Assembly (NCBI GenBank): GCA_016213125.1
Contig: JACRBR010000312.1
Location: 1 to 7,788, forward strand
DNA: 7,788 nucleotides
Origin: Chloroflexota bacterium
GTDB taxonomy: Bacteria > Chloroflexota > Dehalococcoidia > DSTF01 > JACRBR01
Reading direction: 5' to 3'
The position numbers were made by a program, and so were the translations under genes. The notes beneath the pieces are model-generated. The model saw nothing but the letters and a program-made list of their open reading frames with translations. It was not told the DNA's origin and did not search any database. Position 1 is the stretch's first letter. Every line of letters begins with the position of its first letter. Shown here piece after piece: positions 1 through 5,029 of this stretch.

Positions 1-560
1 CGACCTCGGGCAAAGTGATCACGAACGGCCGCGTCGTGGGACTGCTGGAGCTGGGCTCGGGGTTCCATCCGCAGATCACGGGCAGGGAGAACGCGCTGCT
101 GAACGCAGTGCTCCTCGGGCTCACGCTGGCCGAGGCGCGCGCGGTGCTGCCGGAGATCGTCGAGTTCTCGGAGCTGGGGCAGTTCATCGACCAGCCGATG
201 CGGACATACTCATCGGGCATGTTCTTCCGGCTGGGGTTTTCGGTGGCCGTGCATGTGAAGCCGGAGGTCTTGCTCATCGACGAAGTGCTGGCGGTGGGTG
301 ACGCGCAGTTCCAGGAGAAGTGCATGAACCACATCCACGGCCTGCGGTCGCAGGGTGTGACGCTGGTGCTGGTGACGCATGACATGCTGAGCGTGCCAAA
401 GTTCTGCGACCGGGCGGTGCTGCTGGAGCAGGGACGCATCACCGACGAGGGGACGCCGCAACAGGTCGTACATGGATACCTCGCCCGGGTGGAGGCGCTG
501 CTGGCGCTGCGCGTGGAAGAGCAGCAGCGGCTGAAGGTGGCGCAGGCGGTGGCGCCATGA
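1..560 (+). CDS. Polysaccharide-export ABC transporter ATP-binding subunit (Wzt/TagH type), 5' truncated
   Basis: This is the C-terminal part of the cytoplasmic ATPase that powers export of a surface glycan. The frame is open from base 3, where T-S-G-K precedes the GTG at 15. The true start and the Walker A motif therefore lie to the left of the window, and the GTG is probably not a start. Visible elements are the family-specific LLELGSGFHPQITGREN block (about bases 42-92), the signature YSSGM (207-221) in place of LSGGQ, Walker B VLLIDE followed by VLAVGD (267-302), and the switch histidine in VTHD (378-380). In this family these features mark Wzt, KpsT and TagH exporters rather than importers. 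The protein ends about 35 residues after the ATPase core, so it lacks the C-terminal carbohydrate-binding domain of long Wzt proteins. Its stop overlaps the next start as ATGA, which suggests coupled translation. A partner permease gene should lie upstream. Confidence 0.93.
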   Translation, partial: TSGKVITNGRVVGLLELGSGFHPQITGRENALLNAVLLGLTLAEARAVLPEIVEFSELGQFIDQPMRTYSSGMFFRLGFSVAVHVKPEVLLIDEVLAVGDAQFQEKCMNHIHGLRSQGVTLVLVTHDMLSVPKFCDRAVLLEQGRITDEGTPQQVVHGYLARVEALLALRVEEQQRLKVAQAVAP

Positions 561-1231
561 TGATCCGGCTGGACTTCACCGGCCGGGCGAAGCGCGCGGC
601 GCGGGCGATCCGGATCGGGCCGGCGGCGCTCCCGGGCGTGGTGATGATTTCAGAGTGCAGCCCGCGATTGCCGTTCAAGGACGGGAGCGTGGACGAGCTG
701 TTTGTAGATGACGCGGTCGCGCGGCGTGGGGACATCGTGGAGACGCTGGATGAACTGTGGCGGGTTAGCAAGCCCGGGGCCCTCATCCACCTGCGGCTGC
801 CGCACGCCTCGTCGGCGATCGCGGCGTCGCGTGACCCGAGGCCAAAGCCGCTTCTGACGCTGAACACGTTCAACTACTACGATCCGCGCAGCAAACCGTG
901 GGACGCGCACTCTCCAGCGACGTTCACGGTCGAACGGGCGCGACTGCGCGTAGCAGCCGGCCGGGGGGAGGGTGATGCGGGCCTGGCCCTGGCGCGAGGG
1001 CCGTTCGCACAGCTCATCGAGAAGCTGGCAAACGGGAGCCGTGGCTCGCAATATCGATTCGAGCGATGGTTCGCGCCCTTGTTCGGGGGGTTCGAGGAGT
1101 TCGAGGTTGTGCTGGGCGTCGTGAAGGAGGCAGAGCGTCGACGGCCCGAGCACGTCGCTTCGGCAGCGGGCGCGAATGGCGCCTCGGAGCATGGCTCGAA
1201 AGCCCATAGCGAGGCGGAACGCGCGGAATGA
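557..1231 (+). CDS. Methyltransferase-fold protein (type 11-like) with degenerate SAM-binding motif I
   Basis: The 224-residue product resembles short class I methyltransferases found in polysaccharide clusters. LPFKDGSVDELFVDDAV (residues 38-54) corresponds to the motif II region. RVSKPGALIHLRLPHASS (69-86) matches the usual 'RVLKPGG-ixvPH' stretch, and FNYYDP (105-110) and FTVERARLRVA (123-133) match the later core. The place of motif I (normally LxxGCGxxPLPG) is IRIGPAALPGVV at residues 18-29. It keeps the spacing and the LPG but lacks the G-x-G loop, so SAM binding is doubtful. The C-terminal 35 residues are Ala/Glu/Ser-rich and look disordered. The start overlaps the ATPase stop by ATGA, and a second ATG follows at 560. 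The opposite strand is also open here (650-1243) but has no recognisable motifs. Possible roles are a degenerate or non-catalytic partner of the methyltransferase at 1337, or an enzyme with an unusual SAM loop. Confidence 0.8.
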   Translation: MMIRLDFTGRAKRAARAIRIGPAALPGVVMISECSPRLPFKDGSVDELFVDDAVARRGDIVETLDELWRVSKPGALIHLRLPHASSAIAASRDPRPKPLLTLNTFNYYDPRSKPWDAHSPATFTVERARLRVAAGRGEGDAGLALARGPFAQLIEKLANGSRGSQYRFERWFAPLFGGFEEFEVVLGVVKEAERRRPEHVASAAGANGASEHGSKAHSEAERAE

Positions 1232-1260
1232 GACGGTCGTCAACGCCAGAGCGATGCAGC

Positions 1261-1282
1261 GCGCGGGCCGGAAGGCCCGCGC
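1261..1282 (+). terminator. Possible terminator hairpin with GGAA tetraloop
   Basis: A perfect 9-bp GC-only stem, GCGCGGGCC and GGCCCGCGC, closes a GGAA loop of the GNRA class. It lies 30 bases after the stop of the methyltransferase-like gene and about 55 bases before the next start. No T-run follows, only TTGTTA a few bases on, so intrinsic termination is uncertain. It could equally protect an mRNA 3' end or lower read-through between the two gene pairs. Confidence 0.5.
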
Positions 1283-1324
1283 TCCGGTTGTTACGACGCG
1301 CCAACCTTTCTGGCGATTGTTGGT

Positions 1325-1336
1325 TACGATAGGGCG
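1325..1336 (+). promoter_or_regulatory. Candidate -10 box for leaderless transcription of the 1337 gene
   Basis: TACGAT at 1325-1330 ends six bases before the ATG at 1337, so a transcript would begin at or next to the start codon. The only SD-like bases, AGGG at 1331-1334, lie two bases from the ATG, which is too close to act as a normal ribosome binding site. No good -35 element is visible at 16-18 bp. The surrounding GGTTACGAT resembles GGTTACAAT at 4961-4969, upstream of another gene in the window. Confidence 0.4.
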
Positions 1337-2140
1337 ATGAGCATAGAAACCGAACGGCCGCCGGCCTCCTCACCTGAGTTTGACCTGTCGTACTCCATCG
1401 AGGACTTCATCGCGAGCGACGGGCGGGACTCGCAATACATCTATCGGGCGATCGAAGACACGATGGTCGACCTGGCGACGGAAGTACCGGGCGGCCGCGT
1501 GCTGGACGTCGCGTGCGGGACCGGCAAAGTTTCGATGCGGATCGCCGAGCGCGGGTGCTTCTCAGTCGGAGCTGAAGCGTCGATGGAGATGATCGGCCTT
1601 GGGCGATGGGTGCAGCCCGAGAGCATGGCGCTGATGGTGCGGAGCATCGCCGAGGACCTGCCGTTTGCGAGCGACACGTTCGACCGCGTGATCTGCCAGG
1701 GGTCGCTGGACCATTTCGTCGATGGGCACGCGTTCATGCGAGAGGCGGCGCGAATCATCAAGCCGGACGGGCGCGTGGTCATCGCGCTCGCGAACTTCGA
1801 GAGCGTGTCGTGCAGGCTGGGCCGGACGATCGACCGCGTGAAGTGGAAGCTGGGACGGCCGCGACCCCCCTGGCGGCGGTACTGGCAGACGCCGGAAGAC
1901 CACAACGTGAAGGGCGACCTCCCGTACGTGAAGTCGCTGGGCGGCGACCGGCTGGAGCTGGAACGGTGCACCGGGATCTCGCTGCTGTGGCTGTTGTTCG
2001 GATGGAAAAGCGTGCTGGGACGGTTGCCGGAGGGCGCGGCGAACCGCGTGCTCCACGCGCTGGATGGGTACGCGCGCAAGCGGCCCGGGCAGGCGGACAT
2101 GATGATCTCGGTGTGGCGGCGGCCATCGCCGCGCAAGTGA
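1337..2140 (+). CDS. Class I SAM-dependent methyltransferase
   Basis: The 267-residue cytoplasmic enzyme has a complete Rossmann-type SAM site. Motif I is VLDVACGTG at residues 55-63, an acidic residue follows the second strand (GAEAS, 78-82), LPFASDTFDRVIC (108-120) is the motif II region, and ARIIKPDGRVVIALANFE (138-155) is the region after motif III. This pattern is typical of the methyltransferase 11 and UbiE-like group. The substrate cannot be read from the sequence. The neighbouring glycan exporter, methyltransferase-like protein and acetyltransferase suggest a sugar or lipid-linked saccharide. The C-terminal half is rich in Arg, Lys and Trp (168-183), which would suit a membrane-adjacent or anionic substrate (inference). 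The start was chosen because it is the first ATG in frame and lies just behind a -10-like box. The acetyltransferase gene follows seven bases after the stop. Confidence 0.9.
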   Translation: MSIETERPPASSPEFDLSYSIEDFIASDGRDSQYIYRAIEDTMVDLATEVPGGRVLDVACGTGKVSMRIAERGCFSVGAEASMEMIGLGRWVQPESMALMVRSIAEDLPFASDTFDRVICQGSLDHFVDGHAFMREAARIIKPDGRVVIALANFESVSCRLGRTIDRVKWKLGRPRPPWRRYWQTPEDHNVKGDLPYVKSLGGDRLELERCTGISLLWLLFGWKSVLGRLPEGAANRVLHALDGYARKRPGQADMMISVWRRPSPRK

Positions 2141-2147
2141 GGACGCC

Positions 2148-2978
2148 ATGCCGGGCGACCTGACGCAGGACTTCGACGCGCACGTGCCCTTCTCGTTCGC
2201 CGAGATCCCGGAGACGCCGCCGTGGGCCAACCGGGGCGCGCGCGTGAAACGCTGGTTCTTCATCGCGTTCGCGGAATCCTGGCTGGCGATCCTGCTGTTC
2301 CGGCTGAAGCAGAAGCTGCGGCGTGCCCACGTTCCGGCGCTGCCTGTGTTGTGCGACATGCTGTCGCGGTCGCTGTTCGGCGTGTCTATCGGGAACGCGG
2401 TGGAGATCGGGCCGGGTCTGATGATCACACACGGCAACGTCGTCATCGACGGCCGGACCCGCATCGGCAAGCACTGCCAGATCAATCCCTGGGTGACGAT
2501 CGGGCTCTCAAACAGCCGGAAGTACGGATTTAGCGCGGAAGGGCCGACCATCGGCGACGAAGTGCACATCGGGACCGGGGCAAAGATCCTGGGGCCCGTG
2601 TCTGTTGGCGACCACGCGCGCATCGGCGCGAACGCGGTCGTGGTGGACGACGTGCCGCCGAACGTGACGGTAGTCGGCGCCCCGGCTCGCGCGGTGAGCG
2701 CAACGCGGGTGGGGTCACAGGCCAGCGCGAAGAGCGACGAGGTGTTGATAGCACAGATGAGACAGGCCATCGTGGACTACAAGCTGCGGCGGCAGTCGCT
2801 GCGGTCGCTGGTGGACACATTGATGGGTGCGTTCGAGAACGGGTCAGGCGGGCTGCAGACTGCGAAGGAACGTGTGCACGACGACCTGTCGTTTCTCGAC
2901 GCCATCGCCGAGGCGGACGGGGGCGAGTCGACGCAGGTCGCCGCGGCCATCGGTGCTGTGGAAGCAGTGCTTGCCTAG
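2148..2978 (+). CDS. Hexapeptide-repeat O-acetyltransferase, CysE/WcaB-like
   Basis: The 276-residue product has an N-terminal helical region (31-75, including AESWLAILLFRLKQKL), then a left-handed beta-helix of hexapeptide repeats at about 80-183. It ends with VVGAPARAV, the usual close of serine acetyltransferases. ITHGNVVIDG (93-102) aligns with the segment carrying the first catalytic histidine of CysE, making H95 the likely catalytic residue. The second CysE histidine, in an 'RHP' segment before the 'tIGd' repeat, is absent: the stretch reads FSAEGPTIGDE (128-138). That difference and the glycan-gene context favour acetylation of a sugar over cysteine synthesis. About 90 residues after the beta-helix (185-276) have no recognisable domain and look helical. 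GAGGA at 2139-2143, overlapping the previous stop, provides the ribosome binding site. The last four bases, CTAG, are shared with the convergent gene. Confidence 0.85.
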   Translation: MPGDLTQDFDAHVPFSFAEIPETPPWANRGARVKRWFFIAFAESWLAILLFRLKQKLRRAHVPALPVLCDMLSRSLFGVSIGNAVEIGPGLMITHGNVVIDGRTRIGKHCQINPWVTIGLSNSRKYGFSAEGPTIGDEVHIGTGAKILGPVSVGDHARIGANAVVVDDVPPNVTVVGAPARAVSATRVGSQASAKSDEVLIAQMRQAIVDYKLRRQSLRSLVDTLMGAFENGSGGLQTAKERVHDDLSFLDAIAEADGGESTQVAAAIGAVEAVLA

Positions 2979-3835
2979 CCCGCCAGAGCGTCCCAAGCAG
3001 CCTTTCCAAGCGCACCCAGCGTCACATTGCCTTCGGACTCGCGGCCGGCGCCACCGGAGCCGCTGCCGCCTTCGCAGAACGCCGCCATCGCGAACTCTCC
3101 CGACGGACCATGCATGACCGCACCGCCGGTGCGGGCGCCGTTGAGGAACGCGCCGCCCTTCTCGGCCACCCACGCCGAACGGGGGTCGGGTGGCAGCATG
3201 TTCATCTCGTTCCATGGCAGCTCACGAGAGAGCTCGTGGCGGTAGTCGCTGCGCCGCATGATGCGGAGCATGTCTTCAGACGCGTCGACCGAGACGGCCT
3301 CGTGGTGGCCGATGAGCGCGAAGAGCGCGCACATGTCGGCGGCGGCGGAGACGTTCATCTTGCGTGGGTCGAGTCCGGCCGAGCGGTCGCCCAGGCGGCA
3401 AAAGATCCGTGTGTTCTTCAGTCCAAGCCGCTCCATCTGCGCGTTTATCGCATCGAGCCCGACCATGTCGATGCACATGTTCGTGGCACTGTTGTCGGAG
3501 ATGATCATCATCAGGGTCGCGGCATCCCGGACCGTCATCTCGACACCGAACGACATCTTCGAGAGCACGCCCGAGCCTAGCGAGCGGTGCCGTTCTTCGT
3601 AGCGCGCGCGGTCATCCAGGCGGAACCTGCCATCGTGCACGGCCTGATACAGCGTGACGAGTATCGGCGTCTTAATGAGGGAGGCCGTCGGCATGACGGT
3701 CCCTTCGTCGTGGCCAACGTGCTCGCCCGTCGCGAGATCCGTCACAGCCCAGGTGCAGGAGCCGGTGTGGGCGTCGCTGATGCGGCGCAGGTGCGTGGCG
3801 AGCTGCTGCATCTTGGTAGACGTCGCGCCGGTCAT
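2975..3835 (-). CDS. Class A beta-lactamase-fold serine hydrolase, no signal peptide
   Basis: The 286-residue product has the penicillin-interactive fold motifs: SLIK (S52-K55) as the SxxK nucleophile motif, SDN (113-115) followed by SATNM, and KGG (226-228) in the place of KTG. The omega-loop ExxLN motif of true class A beta-lactamases is not found. The corresponding stretch, RLGDRSAGLDPRKMN (147-161), has no matching Glu, so deacylation of beta-lactams is doubtful. An esterase, amidase or peptidase role is as likely. The N-terminus (MTGATSTKMQQLATHL) lacks a hydrophobic export signal, unlike most relatives. The start at 3835 is supported by GGAG seven bases upstream (3843-3846) and by an ATGA overlap with the cupin stop. 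The open frame continues upstream to 3931, but that part would lie inside the cupin gene. A Gly/Ser-rich loop (256-264) lies near the C-terminus. Confidence 0.88.
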   Translation of the reverse strand: MTGATSTKMQQLATHLRRISDAHTGSCTWAVTDLATGEHVGHDEGTVMPTASLIKTPILVTLYQAVHDGRFRLDDRARYEERHRSLGSGVLSKMSFGVEMTVRDAATLMMIISDNSATNMCIDMVGLDAINAQMERLGLKNTRIFCRLGDRSAGLDPRKMNVSAAADMCALFALIGHHEAVSVDASEDMLRIMRRSDYRHELSRELPWNEMNMLPPDPRSAWVAEKGGAFLNGARTGGAVMHGPSGEFAMAAFCEGGSGSGGAGRESEGNVTLGALGKAAWDALAG

Positions 3836-4266
3836 TTCACGACTCCGGCTTCGAGCTCGGCCTGCGTGTACTCGACCTGCTCGTCCTTCAGGCTGGGGTC
3901 GTAGGGAGGATCGGGATAGTTGATGAGCCATCCCTCCTCTTCGCCGATGTTCTCGAGGCCGGTGGCGACGTTGATGGGGATGAACAGGCGCGTCGGAGTT
4001 GCGGCGTCGAGGATGTGTTCCTCGCGCTGCCAGTGCGGGCCGCCGCTGTAGAGGATGATCTTCATGCGCCCGCGGACACAGACGTAGCGGGCGACGCGGA
4101 CACGGTGCAGGTGGTAACCCTTAAAGGCGCCGGGCGCAGCTACCGTGAGGGAGGCGACGGTCTTGTCGCCATCCTTGAACAGCTCCAGCAGCCAGCCGTT
4201 CTCGTTGCGCTCGTGGTCGTAGGTGGTGACCTTCTTCGCTGGCTCTGTGCCAATCTTGTCGAACAT
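3832..4266 (-). CDS. RmlC-like cupin (dTDP-sugar epimerase/isomerase superfamily)
   Basis: The 144-residue single-domain cupin has ENGWLLELF (22-30), PGAFKGYHLHRVRVARYVCVRGRMKI (45-70) and the C-terminal LINYPDPPYDP (114-124). These are the landmarks of RmlC-type proteins: the 'rGwf-E-f' segment, the 'G-lRGlH-Q' strand and the closing 'YDP' motif. H52 in GYHLHR aligns with the conserved catalytic histidine. The second conserved 'HGF' histidine is replaced by ATGLEN (101-106), so classical dTDP-4-dehydrorhamnose 3,5-epimerase activity is uncertain. A dTDP-sugar isomerase or non-catalytic sugar-binding role is possible. The open frame extends to an ATG at 4296, but the ATG at 4266 is preferred because GGAGG lies four bases before it. 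The stop overlaps the hydrolase start, so the two proteins are probably made together. Confidence 0.78.
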   Translation of the reverse strand: MFDKIGTEPAKKVTTYDHERNENGWLLELFKDGDKTVASLTVAAPGAFKGYHLHRVRVARYVCVRGRMKIILYSGGPHWQREEHILDAATPTRLFIPINVATGLENIGEEEGWLINYPDPPYDPSLKDEQVEYTQAELEAGVVK

Positions 4267-4293
4267 TGCGCCTCCATAGTGGACGGGAGGGTC

Positions 4294-4329
4294 CAACGGG
4301 ATGATCGGTCAGCGGAACGTGTCCGGCAA
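4294..4329 (-). promoter_or_regulatory. Weak candidate promoter with operator half-site for the cupin-hydrolase pair
   Basis: On the minus strand, TTGCCG (4329-4324) and GATCAT (4306-4301) are separated by 17 bp. Each matches four of six consensus bases. The spacer contains CCGCTGAC, one arm of the inverted repeat found at the regulator promoter. The -35 overlaps the hairpin at 4322-4340, so read-through from the regulator gene may be the main source of transcript. Confidence 0.25.
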
Positions 4330-4340
4330 GTGATGCCGGA
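4322..4340 (-). terminator. Possible weak terminator or attenuator after the Lrp gene
   Basis: A perfect 7-bp stem, TCCGGCA and TGCCGGA, encloses a five-base loop. It begins three bases past the stop of the Lrp-like gene in its direction of transcription. No T-run follows, so termination would be partial at most. It would let some transcription continue into the cupin gene 56 bases further on. Confidence 0.4.
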
Positions 4341-4343
4341 GGT

Positions 4344-4844
4344 TCAGTTCTTGGCGCTGACGGCGTGGATGCCGCGGCTCAGGACGCTGACCGGGGAGGC
4401 GGGGAAGAGGCTGCGGACGGGTTTGAGGATGATATTGGTCTCGGCCTTCAGGATGCCCGGAATGGCGGCGAGCGTTTTGGTCATGAAATCGGTCAGATCG
4501 TCGTTGCTGGGGAAGAACGCGAGGGCGATGATATCGGCGTTGCCGGTGGTGTACCCCACGTACACGACGCCCTGAGCTTCGGCGATGCTCTCGGCGATAT
4601 CGGTGATGCGGGACAGTTCCCCGGAAATGCTGATGACGGCGGCCGTGTTCAGGCCGAGGCGGGCGGGGTTGGTGACGCCGACGATCCGGAGCACATCGTC
4701 CTTGATCAGGCGCTCTATGCGGTTGCGAACGGTTCCCTCGGAGACGCCGACGGACTCCGCGATCTCCCGATTGGTCGCGCGGCCATTTTGCTCCAGGATG
4801 CTGAGAATGTGCTGATCAACGCCATCCGGCTTCTGAAATGGCAA
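4344..4844 (-). CDS. Lrp/AsnC-family transcriptional regulator
   Basis: Starting at TTG 4844 the product is 166 residues, the usual size of the family. An N-terminal winged helix-turn-helix (VDQHILSILEQNGRATNREI, then AESVGVSEGTVRNRIERLI) is followed by the short link with IVGVTNPARLGL. The C-terminal RAM (ligand-binding and oligomerisation) domain runs from AAVISISGELSRI to NIILKPVRSLFP. The frame is also open to ATG 4889 and TTG 4907. Those starts would fall inside the promoter, whose predicted transcript begins near 4873. The TTG at 4844 has GGAAAGG eight bases before it. Family members bind DNA as dimers and octamers and sense amino acids or similar small molecules, often repressing themselves. 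The ligand cannot be inferred. It is divergent from the solute-binding protein gene and upstream of the cupin and hydrolase, so either set could be its target. Confidence 0.92.
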   Translation of the reverse strand: MPFQKPDGVDQHILSILEQNGRATNREIAESVGVSEGTVRNRIERLIKDDVLRIVGVTNPARLGLNTAAVISISGELSRITDIAESIAEAQGVVYVGYTTGNADIIALAFFPSNDDLTDFMTKTLAAIPGILKAETNIILKPVRSLFPASPVSVLSRGIHAVSAKN

Positions 4845-4858
4845 CGTTTGGGCCTTTC

Positions 4859-4878
4859 CGCTGACACTTTCGTCAGCG
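4859..4878. promoter_or_regulatory. Inverted repeat, putative autoregulatory operator
   Basis: CGCTGAC and GTCAGCG form perfect 7-bp arms around six bases. The repeat covers the predicted transcription start and the early leader of the Lrp-like gene, where a bound repressor would block initiation. The extended half-site TGACACT (4862-4868) occurs again in inverted orientation at 4900-4906, overlapping the -35. Repeated sites of this kind fit a multimeric Lrp-type protein. Binding itself is inferred. Confidence 0.5.
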
Positions 4879-4879
4879 A

Positions 4880-4907
4880 ACGATAGCATGCGGCCTAACA
4901 GTGTCAA
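4880..4907 (-). promoter_or_regulatory. Sigma-70-like promoter of the Lrp-family gene
   Basis: On the minus strand, TTGACA (4907-4902) is a perfect -35 hexamer. After 16 bp comes TATCGT (4885-4880) as -10. Transcription should begin around 4873, inside the inverted repeat at 4859-4878 and about 29 bases before the preferred TTG start. Confidence 0.65.
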
Positions 4908-4963
4908 GCCGAGAGCGGCCGTCGATCCAACGGCCTTGACGCGTGCCAGGGATGACGCGAGGT

Positions 4964-4969
4964 TACAAT
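4964..4969 (+). promoter_or_regulatory. Candidate -10 box for the solute-binding protein gene
   Basis: TACAAT matches five of six consensus -10 bases and lies 60 bases before the chosen ATG at 5030, giving a leader of roughly 54 bases. The best -35-like element, TTGACG at 4936-4941, is 22 bp away, which is too far for a standard promoter, so an activator may be needed. TGACGCG is directly repeated at 4937-4943 and 4953-4959 just upstream. Confidence 0.4.
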
Positions 4970-5029
4970 GGCGACAACCTCTGCTACCGTGCGACGCATC
5001 AGGCGCGCGGCATCTCCCGACAGGCTTCC

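Noticed and set aside
650..1243. Open frame of 197 codons on the minus strand
   Set aside because: It is Arg-rich and motif-free, and overlaps the methyltransferase-like gene, whose family pattern is visible on the plus strand.
1562..2770. Long open frame of 402 codons on the minus strand
   Set aside because: It lies opposite two genes with clear methyltransferase and hexapeptide motifs, has no recognisable domain, and is explained by the lack of stop codons in high-GC DNA.
3836..3931. Longer N-terminus for the serine hydrolase (start at 3931)
   Set aside because: The added 32 residues are Arg-rich, lie inside the cupin gene, and contain no signal peptide. The ATG at 3835 has a good SD site and the ATGA overlap.
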